From Opisthocomus hoazin (taxonomy: Eukaryota; Chordata; Aves; Opisthocomiformes; Opisthocomidae): 64,000 nt of DNA. The stretch lies in contig NC_134419.1 in the NCBI RefSeq assembly GCF_030867145.1, positions 73,279,403-73,343,402 of the forward strand. Reading direction: 5' to 3'. Below, piece by piece: positions 1-12,811 of the stretch. Position numbers and translations under genes: made by a program. Below the pieces are notes generated by a model. That model was not told the DNA's origin, made no database searches, and worked only from the letters and a program-made list of their open reading frames with translations. Each line of letters starts with the position of its first letter. Position 1 is the stretch's first letter.

Positions 1-1110
1 AAAGGCTCTCAATTAAAAGATACTCTGGATTTACTTCTGCAAGAGTTGCAGAAAAACATGGCGATTAGCATTTCCATTAGAGACTGCAATTTGGAACAAA
101 CCAGGCTCGTAGAACGGACTCCTCTGTAAATGTCTTTTCTACCAGAACATACCCCTGCATTCTGCTCAGATACATTGAAAAAACATGTCGCATTTTATCT
201 GGTTGTATGAAGTTACACAATGCCATGTCACCACATGGGATGTAACCTCATGTAATGTAATGCACATTTGAGCAAAACTCTCTTTTCCATTATGGGCAGG
301 AGTAAATTACAGATAGCTGTTTACCATGATTAACCACAAGCTGGCAATAAGGTCTATTTTCTGTCTTTCTAGATTACTATCAAGTTAGCTAAGCTCTTCT
401 CAAGCTTATTTTTAAAAGTAGTTAAAAATACAATAAAAGATACTTAATACGGATCAGTTCTGTGTCTAAATATGCTCCATGAACCACCCAAGCTATCTGA
501 AATAGAGAGTGAATCCAAGATACTCTTTAGGTGTGGCCCATTTGGTGAATAGTCTATGCCCACCTACAGTTTCTCATAAAAATGTTTAACTTATTTTTTT
601 CTGACCAGTTATTCCTCAGTTAAGATCGTGCTGTTGTTGCCTCTTAATAACAACACAAGCCTGAACTCATGACCAGCAGCTGCCCACAATGTGTCTCTTA
701 CAGCTGAAATCGCTTCATCTTTTATTATTCCAAAAGACTAAATAAGGGCAGGCATTTTCCTAAAGAATTGATTTTTAAGGGCTAAGTATCAATCAATTCT
801 TTTTGCCTTTGATCCTCAGTAACCAGAGAGCCCAACATTTATAGAATTCAATATGTAGCCCATGTAAAGATATTCCAGACTTTCTGCCGCTCCCATGAAC
901 CACCTATTCGCTTTAGACAATCAGCAAACTTTTTATTAACGGGATGCTTTATCAGCTTACAGGATAAACTCACAGCAGTATTTCTCTGAGGCAGATCTAG
1001 AAAAGTGAGCACTCTAATTGGGCCATTTGTGTGTTAATAATCTTGCAGCAGCTCTAATGAGCAATACTTTGTTAAAGCACAGATGCTGACCTTTCCCTGT
1101 GCAACAGTCT
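1..1110. other. Non-coding flank, left edge
   Basis: AT-leaning sequence with no long open frame, no recognisable repeat and no RNA gene that I can see. It stops where the first CR1 fragment starts. Confidence 0.6.
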
Positions 1111-1205
1111 CACAGAATCACAGAGTGGTCGGGGTTGGAAGGGACCTCTGTGGATCATCTGGTCCAACCCCCCTGCCGAAGCAGGGTCACCGAGAGCAGG
1201 TTGCC
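1111..1205 (-). mobile_element. CR1 LINE 3'-end fragment (minus)
   Basis: Begins with the reverse complement of the CR1 tail (cacagaatcacagagtgg), followed by ggttggaagggacctctgtgg and the ccctgccgaagcagggtcacc block that is shared almost word for word with the other copies in this window. Similarity stops at about 1205, after gagcaggtt, so only about 95 bases of the element's 3' end remain. Such severe 5' truncation is normal for CR1. It lies about 480 bases from a CR1 in the opposite orientation, forming an inverted pair. No coding potential is retained. Confidence 0.93.
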
Positions 1206-1682
1206 ATGTCACTTGTCGGTCCCCAGCCCGATCCCTGGTGCTGGGAGGATCACTTCTGCCTTAGGGCTGTCCCTCAGCACTTGCAGGAGGTCTGCCTAGC
1301 TCCAGAAACACCAAACCGCCTGCTGCGTGCCTGGCCTTCTGCTTGCCCACAGTTTAACTTTTGCCTGCTGGAACATAACGGGGATCTGATTCATCTGCAG
1401 ATCACAGCCATACTTTTCTGGGTTCCAGCACTGGAGAGATTCCAGTTAACATTTTTTGTAATATTTTTGTGGACAAGTTTAACAATCAATCCAATCTGTT
1501 AAAGCAGTACCTTTCCAAATTCATTCATGTCATATTTTCCTTGTTGTAAAGTGTACCTTTTCAACTTCTCAGTGTCTTCTACTTTCAATATCCTAGTTCC
1601 AATTACTTCTTATTTTACTTTATTAAATGAAGTAATCTCCAGCCTCTATAAAATATGTTACTCCAGTGCAACCTGCCCTATG
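1206..1682. other. Spacer between two opposed CR1 copies
   Basis: About 480 bases of single-copy-looking DNA. The left part is GC-richer (1206-1350) and the rest is AT-rich. A frame is open from 1083 through the CR1 to 1502, but it shows no domain or coding bias that I can recognise. Confidence 0.5.
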
Positions 1683-1923
1683 AGCAAGAACCAGTTCCAT
1701 CTGAACACAAGGAAGAACTTTATTCTGAGGGCGACGGAGCACTGGAACAGGCTGCCCAGAGAGGCTGTGGAGTCTCCTTCTCTGGAGATATTCAAGACCT
1801 GCCTGGACAAGGTCCTGTGCAGCCTGCTCTAGGTGACCCTGCTTTGGCAGGGGGGTTGGACCAGATGACCCACAGAGGTCCCTTCCAACCCCTACCATTC
1901 TGTGTGACTCTGTGATTCTGTGA
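1683..1923 (+). mobile_element. CR1 LINE 3' fragment (plus)
   Basis: Matches the end of CR1 ORF2 and the short 3' UTR: the stretch corresponding to ..[17 protein letters not shown].. is recognisable, followed by ggttggaccagatgacc, a cccttccaacccctacc block and the terminal attctgtg octamers. The tail is slightly scrambled (attctgtgtgactctgtg before the last attctgtg). The copy starts near the codons for FHLNTRKN, so it is 5'-truncated like the others. Its similarity to the copy at 12318-12811 places it in the same subfamily. Confidence 0.95.
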
Positions 1924-4900
1924 ACCAGAATCTCACAAAAGCAGCTGCATCTGCTAGTACCTGTGATCACACACAAAACCTGCAGAATTCTGTGTTAAAC
2001 AGGATGGGAAAACCACCTGCACACAACACAAAAAGACTTTGCTTCATATAACAGCAAAACAAGATGGTGTAGAAGTGCCCTGGAGGATCAGCCTTTTCAT
2101 TGCTGAATCCTGATATAACACTGTTCCTCACGTAATTCTCACTTAGGCTAATAAGTTATGATTTCAAGTCATATCCAGGCTATAATCAAGGTGGGAAAAG
2201 AACTTGAAGTAGAGCCATAAAGCCCCAGTGGTTTTGTGGACCTTAAACCCTGTGGCTAGCTGTGTTGTGGAATGCAACTCAGAATACAATGAATTAATTA
2301 AACTGATAATTCTTCAGGCCAGTTTTGATACAGGAATTGAGCACAGTCACAGGCATTATAATAACTAATATTTTAGTACTGACTTGAAATAAAACATGTG
2401 AAATACCAACCAAATATAGATCTGCCTTTATATTACTAAAAACATTAAAAAAAAGAATCCTCCTAAGAAGTTCACAGAAAATCAGCAGAAAGGAGGTAAC
2501 TGGTTGGACTCTGTCTCAACCTGTTCTCAGCAGAACACCAAAAGCATAAATCAATGTCCATAAATCTACACCCCTTCCTGAGCTCAACCTCATCAATAAC
2601 AAAAATATAGCTTCATTCTAAGTTTTAGACCTGTGGGCATCTCTTGTGCCTCTCTAGCACCTCTCCATAACCTATGGATTCACAATAATAACTCTCATTT
2701 CTTTCATATTCAATGGAATAAATAGGCCAAAGCAAGCCAGGTGATTTTCTGACAGATTCTTACGCTGTGGTGGCATGGGTTTGCCATCCAGTTGCTTTCT
2801 GCTTTACATACCTTTACGTACTGAGCACGTTTCATAGACACCTAACCACCTTAGAGTGAAGACATATCCTTCTGATAATGAATCTTCCCAGGGGAGGCTA
2901 GTTTGGAGATTTAGAAGCAAATTCTTGTGACTGAATCATCATCATTCAATTGTTCTCTTTTAAGAATAATTTCATTATGTAAACAGTTAAGTGCAATTAT
3001 ATGGATTTAGAAAGATTTTACTCCCACTTGCTCTTGCAGTGACAAGTCATAACAGAAGCCTTAACACCACTTCTGACAAGACTGTGCCTAGACAAACACT
3101 TTTCTTTGGTTACCACAATCCCTTGGGTCCGTACCTGCGGTGCCACCACAGCATGTGAACTGTCAGGAAATCTGGTGGGACACGCGAGCAGAGAGTGTGG
3201 GTGTGGCAGAAATATCACATCTTCTCTGGCTGAAGACTGATTCCAGTCCCACATCTGAAAGAACGTCAAACCACAGAGTTCTCTGGAAAGCACGACGCAG
3301 ACAGCCCTCAGCCCGACCCCCCGGCTGGTCACAGCCATCGGCCTTCCATCCAGAGAGAAAGCTCTTTGTCCAAGAAGCTGAATTCTGCTCAACTTTGCTT
3401 CATGAAGCAAAAACCAAAACAAATCGGTAACATATTCCCGGCTTTAGACGTTTGCCAACGGGCGCGCCGGGAGAAGAATTAACACGAACTTGCACAGGCA
3501 CTCACACTTTTCACATTTAGAGGGGTCTAGGAACTGCTGTCCCTTGCTTGTTTGACCGCTCTGCATTTCTCCTCTTCCAGCATGAAGAACTTGCTAAAAG
3601 TTAATCCAAATGGTTCTATGCCTGTACAAACATTTAAGTGACTAAAATAGAGTGTTTTCATAAATATTTCCAGACTGAAGGCTTGTTCTCTCTGACTTCA
3701 GCTGAAAATTCTTTTCTTAAAAAAAAGACTCTACCTAAATTAATCTCTGCAGCTTCCTTCTGGAGAAAGAAAAAAAAAAAAGAATGCTACGTCTGTGGAA
3801 GTTACTAAACCACTTTAAGAGAAGTCCTCCAGCGGACAACAGCTGCTTTCTCTCCCCTCTTTTTATATTTAATATCATTGTACGTAATTTTAACAGCTGT
3901 ATTTACTACAAATTCCCTGTGAGTTTTTTGGGTCATTCACTCTCAGAAAGCATAACCCAGAAAAGCACACTCAGGGCGCTAATGCTCATCTGCAGTCACC
4001 TTGGCTTGACTCACATGTGTAATGTCTCCCTGGGTGATTCGCAGTTCTCATCATCAGGTCCTACATGATAAAAATAAAACAAAAACCTAACCCACACTAA
4101 AAATATTAGGACTCAGCTATTTCATACTAATGACTTGTTAATGTAACATTATTGCTGGTGCTTTAACTACTGTTGTCCTTAAAAGCTGCATTGCATTCAT
4201 GAAGGACTTCGGGAAAAAAGGGAGTATGGTGCTGAGACTTATTGCATTAAGAGATCGGTTTAACAGATTGTTTAGTTTTGGTAATATAATTTGACATCTA
4301 AACATAAGCTGAGAGGGATCTCCCACAAAACCTTTGATAATATGATTCATTGTCAAATGTTTGTTTTGCCTATCTGGTACTCATTAATTAATTCTTTTTA
4401 ATATATCTTGGATTTACTGATTTGGAAAAAGAGAATTATTCTTATTGATGTTGCTAAAATATCCAGGTGGCTTGAATTTCACCAACTAGATGGTATAATC
4501 TAGCACATTTGTGTAGACCTAATCAAATCTCTACTAACAGATGTGAAGAGCCCAGCATGGGAGCAAATGTTTGTGTCTATATGATAATTAAATTACCTCA
4601 ATAAAGAGAATAAATGAACAATGATGACTATAGTTTTTTTAAACCTAGGTTATCTTCCTCATGCACAGCCTCTATTAACCCCTTTAGCAATTGGCAAAAC
4701 TTGAAGTTTTTCGGAATGAACCATGTTTTTCAGGTAGTGCCTTTGATTAAGTCTACCAACTAGGCAATATGAGTAACTTGCTTAAGAATTCCTACGCATC
4801 CCTGTTAATGGAAATCAAATAAATAATAAGATCTGCATTAATGATATGCTGTGTATATGTGTATTTCATTTCACGTAAACAGTTCAGAACACATCAGTCT

Positions 4901-5308
4901 GTGTTTTAATTCCTCTTTCAGTTCTCTAGTTCTTGGGGAATTGCTTTGATTATTATCATAGCGTTCTTAAAGATCTTTGTCCAGATTTTAAATGTGCTCA
5001 GATGCCTTAGCAAAAAGGCTCGTGTCCTTTATATGAGCTGGATGTAGCTGTGTGGGCATTTCTGAAAGCCCCAGTAAGCACTTGAGTGAACCATGTGCTG
5101 CTAAGCATCTTGAAAATCTGGCCCTCTCAATCCAGGTTGCCACACAACCAGATAACTTTATTTGAATGCCTATAAAGTACAACAAAAGCTTCTATTGTAA
5201 CCCATCACTGAATAATCATTTCCCTATAATTGCCTTCAGGGAAACCTATAAAAACAAGCTTCATGAGATAAAAAGGTATTTTAAATGTATCTTTGTTTTA
5301 AAGGTGGC

Positions 5309-5335
5309 CTTGTGGAAGTGAGATGCTTCCACAAG
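5309..5335. repeat. Short perfect hairpin
   Basis: cttgtggaag (5309-5318) and cttccacaag (5326-5335) are perfect inverted repeats of 10 bp around a 7-base loop. The flanks do not extend the stem cleanly. There is no T-run or other sign of a functional terminator or small RNA. Confidence 0.7.
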
Positions 5336-6582
5336 AAAGGGAAGCCAGCCCTTATTAGCAGCAGTGCTTAGATATCATTAAGCAGGCCAAGTTGCAGCTG
5401 GAGTTCAAATCACTTCTGACCATGTTTTTGCTACAAACAGGGGAACAGTTCTTTCTCTGTTCGCTCCATGGCGTGCTCTGACCTTGCTGGAGGCTAAGTA
5501 ATGTCACCAGCTGCATGTGTAACATGGCCATTGGTGATGAAAAGTGAACCAGTGTAGCTCGCCTAGGGATGCAACCCCTTTTAACATATCTAACATTCTT
5601 GCAGGTGTGGTGGCTTTATTTGTGTGTTTTACTGTGTTTATTTATTTGCCTGACTAACTAACTCATGTCCTCTTGCCCACTGCAGATAGAGCCTTCTGAT
5701 TTAACATTCCTGAAACCTTGAGTGTTTAGGATATAGATTGTTTCCAGTCTCAGGATGTAAAAGACATGGGATAGAAGCAAGAGAGATTAGGGCTCTTTTC
5801 CTCAAAGTTAAACAACTGGATTGGTTTTCAGGCAATGGGGCCCTGAAATAGCTAAATAAAAATAGTTCTGCACTTACAAGGAATTCACAGATTGTATTTC
5901 TAGAAGGTCTGACCGAGAAGCTGATATGACCAGCAGCACTTGGGAATAGCCCAAAAACACAAAACAGTTACCTCCTGGTGTCATAAAGAGATCTTTAGTC
6001 AGCTGAAGTGATGCAGCAGTGGGGCTGAAGTCATTTGGGAGGCTAATTATATCGTCTTCTTATTTAAATGAATCTTTCCACTGACCCTTCTCTGCTGTGA
6101 GAGAGAAACAAAGTCAGGAAACGGGCCAGTCGCTACCAGCTCGATACAGCCCAAACTGCAGACTGTTTCTGAGAAGACCTGCAGAGAGAAGTTGGCTTTT
6201 ACTGGATCTCAGTGAGTGTGCAGAACAACAGCACAGCTGGAGCTTGGGGGAAAAGGGGTGAAAGCCACTCAAAAATACAGAAGTTGGAACAAACCAGTTC
6301 CCTTTCAGGAGCCACTGGAGTGTGATTGCTACATCTTTGATTGCTCAAGGGGTTTTATTTCCAAAGTGTTGCAGCTATCAGCTAGCACCGATATTTTTCA
6401 ATGCCCTTTCTTAACTCTCTGTCCACCCTTGACTAGGAGTCTGGCAGGACACAAGCATCTCCCAAAATTCCGTGGCTATTGCCACGGCTGTTACGGATTC
6501 ACATCTTCACCAGGTATCCACAGTGCAGAGTTGCTACTATCTCCTACTATAAAGAACTGGATACATCCATTCAAATACATGT

Positions 6583-6622
6583 TGGTTTCCTGAAATATTG
6601 AATGATTTCCTGAAATGTTGAT
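6583..6622. repeat. Tandem duplication of a 20-mer (2 copies)
   Basis: Two adjacent 20-base units share tttcctgaaat at the same phase (6586 and 6606) with a few substitutions between them. It is an ordinary short tandem duplication with no coding context. Confidence 0.7.
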
Positions 6623-9600
6623 TTTTGTTTTGGCTTTTGAAGTCCTCCTGAGTGGGTGGTTGCTGAACTAATTTTGGAATTGATTTTCTCCCCTGTCATG
6701 GTTTTCCCAGACTGTGCACATCCCACAAACGCATCGTTGTATAAATGCTTCTGCTTCTGCACTCCAGATCACGAGGCAGTGCCCATGACCACAGCTTACT
6801 CCAGCCCCAAGTGCCAGAAAGATGTTGTCACATCTTTCAGCCACACACCAAAGACTTAAGGTTGGCTGGACATGAGCTTCAGAGCCCAAACTCTTGCAGC
6901 CTGGGAACTGTGAGCCCCTGGCCTCAGCCAGAGACCTGATGCTCCACTTTGTGCTCTGCAAATGTCAAAAGTAGCCAGGAGAGTATAAAACATTTTCTAA
7001 TCATTCACGTTCACATGAAAGTCAGTCTTTTCTGCCGAATGTCCACATACATACTCTGTCAACCAGTTTCACTCTTTTCAACCTGCGTACCTCTAACAGG
7101 AATATGTAAGCAACTATTTTCTTGCTTGTCCACCTATTCAAATCAGGACCTGATAATGGAAAGTTTATTCTCTTTTGAAATATTCCCTTCAAGGAAGGCT
7201 TCAGGGAAGTTTATTCTGATTACATTTGAATGCAATCCCACAGAAAACAAGTGGAGAGAATAGTCTTTTTCTCCCACGTAAACTTCCCAGGCTTCACAGC
7301 CAGATGCATAGCTGAACATCACCAATGACCTGGAAAAATGTAGCATAAAACAAATAATCTTGTAACAGGGAACAGAGATGGGAGAAGAAGATTACAGAGA
7401 TGGGAATCAGACTGGAATCTGCCCGTTTGTCATCTGAACCTTATTCAGCCCACCGGGTCTTGGATTTCTCGCTTCCACATACCAGGTCAGCAACGCTCAT
7501 GGTGCTCTGCTTTGGCGTGGAAGTTTGCTGAGGCAGGGTCTACACTTCCTTCACTCCTATTTGTGTGCCTCCTGTTTCATCGCCTTGGTCACTAACAGTC
7601 ACTCCTGTTGGAACTGAGACCATCCCAGGCGCTTTCCTGAAGGATCACGTTGTTGAACAGCAGAGCTGAGCAAACAGGGTCCCAGGGGCTGGAAGGGCCC
7701 AGGGAAGTGCTGCCCCCCAGGAACAGCGCCCACTTCCCAGGGCAGATGTGCCCCGACCGCATCCCAACCGAAGGTCAAGGCAAGATCAGGGTCTGGAAGG
7801 AAACTCATGCTAAGCAGGGAGGGTGCTGGGATCTGCTCCGACAAATCCCACACTGAGGAGTGCATTTTGGGCTGCAGATGAAGCAGAGACACAGCCAGAT
7901 GCTTTTTGAGTCATCAGCTCCCTTTCTCTCCTCTTGCAGTCATTTCACGGATAACTTCTGCAGTGATTTCAGCTTCAAATTTCTCAGATATGTTTTTATA
8001 CTTTCACTTCCATCCTGTCTACTTTCATCCAGGTGTTTGTTGTCACGAAGACTCTCAGAAGTGTTTCAATGTGAGAAGGCTAGCGTCTTCTTTCCCCCTT
8101 GACTCTGCTAAGAGTTGCCTATGAATCACTCTGTGTTTTCCTTAGCTGCCCTTCACGGTTCCTCATTGTGCAACTCGGCTTTAGCCCAGTCGTTCAAAAA
8201 CAGATCTACGTTACACAAGTGGGATTTTTTAAAAAGTGGAAACAGGCTCAGTAATTTGTAAATATACTTTGGTTGAAAAGGAGTTAAAAATATAGTCAAA
8301 GAGGCTTTGCTTCCCTCCTTTCTCCCACGGTTCATGACCTTTGCTTTTTTCAACTTCCTCAATTTAGTTTCAGTAAATTGTCACAGAATGGCACAACACC
8401 TGCCTTGGGTACTTGAGAAATTGACTTTTCCTGCAAATTACCCTGATCAGTGACCTTGTCTGGCTACTAAAGGGGTTTGCAGAAGCAGCAGAGCTTTATG
8501 TGTGGCCATCTTCCATCTTCTGATTGGTATTTAGCCCTTTGAAGTTCACTTATCTCCTTAATGTTCAGCTACTTTTTGAAGGAAAAAAAAAAAGAAAAAG
8601 GCCACGACACACTTGTCCTCTACGAAACCAAACTGCCAGCAGTAAGGCAAGCTGTGCTCCGTCTCAGAAGGTGCACAGAGCAATGTCAGCTGAAAGGCTC
8701 CAGTGATCCCGCGTTTCAGAGGAATGCGTAGGATTTCTTTTTCTCTTTAGCTGTGAAATGCTCAGATACTGGCTGATGCTGTTGCAGCAGAGTGGTGTTT
8801 ACTAGAAAGGATGTAACAAGGCTGACCTTTCCTTTCTTTCTTTAAAAAAAACTCTACCAAACCTGCTGTAAAAATTCACTTCTCTCTTGAGGAAAAAGCA
8901 AAAATCTGCTCCTCCACATACTGCACAAGTGTTGGGGCAGAGGTTACTTCTGGAAACCTGAAAGGTAAAATTCTTTTTCATGCCAAAGCTTTGATTTCAC
9001 AGTGCAATGTAGAGGGGTTATTTGTTTAATTAATTATTAATTGCTCTGGCAGCTAACAGGTGCCAGGTCTCAAGTGCGGTCCCCGGGGCAAGCAGCCCAA
9101 GGGGAAGTGTGATTCACGGCAACCTTGAGCAAATTGGCCCAGGAGAAAGTTCTGGAGCTACTTCCCATGTCCTTGTCAAATATCAAAGAAAAACAGTTAA
9201 AATGTAAACTTATATTAAGCATTGTACTTAATTCTGACAAGCTTTTAGGATCGAATTGCAGACTTTGGTCAACAAAGGGGAATTAGTGCGGGCTCTTCAG
9301 TGGGAGGGAGGTGGGAGAGCGGTTTGAGAGCTATGGGCATAGCTCTCATCTTATTTTTCACATCTGTTCTGTTTAATTTAGCTAAGCACTTTGAGTCACA
9401 ACTTGTGGCTGAAAAACTCAAATCTTATTTTACCTGGGACTCCAACTGATATTCTAGATCTTAGAAGGAAATTAAAAAATGCCTGAAAGATTACATTATC
9501 TAATAAATTTCTCCCACCCCATTCTCTTTATTTTTGCAACTGGTGAAGATTTATTGCTTAATTGCAATTTAAGAAAAATTATAATACAGTTAAATGCAAA

Positions 9601-12317
9601 TTCTGTTTTAATGTGTGGGAGGATTTTACTTCCTTTCCCTCTTTTCCCCTTATCTTGAAAAAAAGGTCTAATTCAGAAAAGCCCACAAATAAGTTTTCAG
9701 TAAGGAAAAAAAACATCAGAGAACTGTTTTCTTTATTTATATTGCTGTCCTTACCCTGTCTTGCCTGATCCCCTCTCAAGATTTGCGATTTTAACCTTCT
9801 AACTCCATTCTGAACGGCGGAAATATTACCCTTGTTTTAGAGAGAGGGAAATCAAGACAGAGGGCCGATAATGTAAGAGGTCCGTGGCCACGGATACACT
9901 GTGTGTTTGGATCAGAAATGGTCTTCGGTCTGCGGAGCCCCGGAAGGGCACGAGCGCAGTGGCTGCGTGGACAAGCAGGCTCCATCATTGCCCAGGCGAG
10001 GACCCACGGCAGCTCCACGGCAGCACGGAAGGAGCACTGCGAGAGCATCACGGCACTGGCACGTGCTCCCCCGGCAGAACCCTCCCTGCCACTCGCCCCT
10101 GCCACCGGGGAAGCTGCTGGGTGCTGCTGGCTCTGTCGCCGACACCGGTTCTCCCCCCTCTCTCTCCCTTTCCTCCAGTGGCGGTGCTACCCACTGCCCC
10201 TCACCGTAGCCTCAGGGCATACCTTATCTTTTAGGGCTGGACACAGCCTCTGCCTGAACCGGACAGAGACCCCCAGTGTTACAGCTAATGGAAGCTAATG
10301 AGAATAACAAACCACGGTGACACGGTGCTCCTCTGCTATTAGAGAGGGCAGAGAGATGAAAGAGTATAAGGTAAGCGAGTCCAAAATCCTGATACATTTA
10401 GATCATGGGGATTTAGCTGTGATCTCTCGTGCCCTAGGGTCAGGTGCGGCGCGTGAGTTATCCATGATCTCTGTCATTACAAATGAGACTGAACCATATG
10501 AGAAGCCATGTCCAGCCCTGCTGGTCCGGCTCTGCACCCTCAGCGTCGGACCCACAGCGTGGGGATGCCGGGGCTGTGATGCCGTACTCCACCGGCCACC
10601 GCAGCCAGGTCCGGATGTCCTTTAGCTGTTTGTAAAATTTGGCGGAGTGGTTTAGCTCAACGTGTCGTTGGTTTGACCAGGTTGAAAAGCAAACAAACCC
10701 CAGTACAATTGCCAGATTGGGCAGAGAACTGCGCTCAATAAGTAGCTCAGTTTGAGAGACAACAATTTGTAGTTCCTCATTTTCTTACCATAGAGATCAG
10801 CCTGTTGAGAAAATCAGTACCCAGCACCATGTTTTACCATAAATTAAAACAATTAAAACACAAATCACATCTTGAATCTGTTAACTTTCAGATAAGTATA
10901 ATTAGACCCCAAAATGCTTTAAGTAGTGTTTACGCATTTATTTACCAAAAGACAATTATTTAAAGAAAGAAACATTTCCAGTTAATTGATATAAAGATAT
11001 GAGAAGAAGTAATTAATCATCATCAGAGTACGCAGCCCTTTATTGTTCAATGGCATGTAGCTGTGGGAACTGCTGGCTGTGACACCGTTTCTGTCTCTTG
11101 GACTTGGTCTAGCAGGACACGGAAGGTGGTGGCTGTGCACTGCTGTGGACTTAGCGTAGGGGTGCTGGCCCTTTCCCATCCAGAGTGTCCCAAGAAAGCA
11201 TGGCTGCTGCAGCCTTGCCCGGGAGAGGACTGATGGTAGGGACGGCGGTGTATCGGCAGAGCTGCCTGCAGGGGAAGGGTCCCCCCTCCTTCACGTCCAG
11301 CTCCAGGGGACGCACGCGGAGCTGCAGACAGCTCCTGCCTAAAACTGTTACCTACACAATGGAGGTCTTCTCCTCAGCCCCATGCTGACAAACAGGAGAG
11401 ACTGAAATCACTCAGTGCAAACAAATCTGGTGGAAAGCTGAAGAAATTATACACGTCAGTAGAATTACACCAGCGAGGGAAGAAGAAAGAAGCCCTATAT
11501 CCTTAAGCTATTTGACTCTCCAAAGCACAGTACAACAATATTACCTTTTGTATGATAAGAGAGCTTTTTATTCCAATATGACGTGAAGTAGCTTTGCTTG
11601 AAAGATTTCTTCTGTGTTTTCAAAAATCCTTCTGGTTCCCCAGAGGGAAAATGGGGATTACACCAGTAAACCCTGAGCAAGCATGCCCATGGCAGGAGCA
11701 TTTATTCAATGCAGAACCAACACTGGTGATTTCCTTAATTGCAGCAAATCAGACAATTACTTTTCTTTTCTCAGAATGCCTTTTGGAGCTAGATGAGCTG
11801 CCTCCCGTAAGACAGGAACCTTTACAAGTTTTGGGTTTTATCCTCCAAACTACTTGTGAAGGATCACCACAACTTTCTCCACTGTTCAGAAACAACTTGC
11901 AAGACAACTCACAGTCTGAATTTCAAAACTAACTACCATTTTGCTGTCATAAACCTACATTGTTCTTCATTGAGTGGGATTCCAAAAGTAGAAAATTCAA
12001 AATCTTTACAAAGACTCAAGACATTTCAGCTGTTTTCATCATTGTGGATGAATTTCATCAGCCACAATATCTAAGCTTGAACTGTGTTGTTCTTTGTCCA
12101 GCTGTAGATGTACAGGCTGTGCAAAATGCACTAACTATCCAAAACAAGGCCATGAAATTGCGGTACAGATGGTAATAAACTCTTTCAAATATCTCCAAAC
12201 TTCTGTTGGGTTAGAACAGGATACATCCCCAGATTTACAGATAATTGTGGTCTTTGAGATACTCTTCTACTTTTTACAAGATCAAGAAATATAGGAAATG
12301 GTGATTCCTGGCAAGAT

Positions 12318-12811
12318 TGGGCTCCCCAGTTCAAGAAAGATGAAGAGCTACTGGAGAGAGTGCAGTGGAGGGCTACAAGGATGATGAGGGGACTGGAGCA
12401 TCTCCCCTACGAGGAGAGGCTGAGGGAGCTGGGCTTGTTCAGCCTGAAGAAGAGAAGGCTGAGAGGGGACCTTATAAATGCTTATAAATATCTGAAGGGT
12501 GGGTGTCAGGAGGATGGGGCCAAGCTCTTTTCAGTGGTGCCCAGTGACAGGAGAAGGGGCAATGGGCACAAACTGAGGCACAGGAAGTTCCGTCTGAACA
12601 TGAGGAAGAACTTCTTCCCTCTGAGGGTGACGGAGCGCTGGAACAGGCTGCCCAGGGAGGTTGTGGAGTCTCCTTCTCTGGAGATATTCAAGACCCGCCT
12701 GGACAAGGTCCTGTGCAGCCTACTGTAGGTGACCCTGCTTCGGCAGGAGGGTTGGACTACATGACCCACAGTGGTCCCTTCCAAACCCCTACTATTCTGT
12801 GATTCTGTGAG
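12318..12811 (+). mobile_element. CR1 LINE, longest copy, with open ORF2 C-terminus
   Basis: The longest CR1 here, about 494 bases. It opens with the familiar tgggctccccagttcaag, then encodes the C-terminal part of the CR1 ORF2 polyprotein: motifs [23 protein letters not shown], then [17 protein letters not shown] and the end KVLCSLL. A frame from 12360 to 12728 is uninterrupted. The 3' UTR follows with ggttggactacatgacc and two exact attctgtg octamers (12794-12809). All of the upstream endonuclease and reverse-transcriptase regions are missing, so it cannot mobilise itself. The open frame suggests a fairly recent insertion. CR1 normally makes no target-site duplication, and I see none. Confidence 0.97.

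Larger units (their letters stand above)
1924..12317. other. 10.4-kb non-coding interval without recognisable gene
   Basis: No exon with convincing splice sites, RNA gene or interspersed repeat was recognised. Local features are: a small CpG-containing patch with a ggcgcgcc site at about 3430-3480; a 10-bp perfect hairpin at 5309-5335; a duplicated 20-mer at 6583-6622; a run of homeodomain-type TAATTA cores near 9026-9043; and a GC-richer block at about 9870-10260 in which several frames are open by composition. Frames of 100-140 codons here show no domain I can name. Confidence 0.55.

Noticed and set aside
8381..8391. tcacagaatgg, like the start of a reversed CR1 tail
   Set aside because: The following sequence does not match the CR1 3' UTR, so the match is by chance.
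9551..9561. ttattgcttaa, resembling the miR-137 5' end
   Set aside because: The rest of the mature sequence differs and no precursor hairpin is present.
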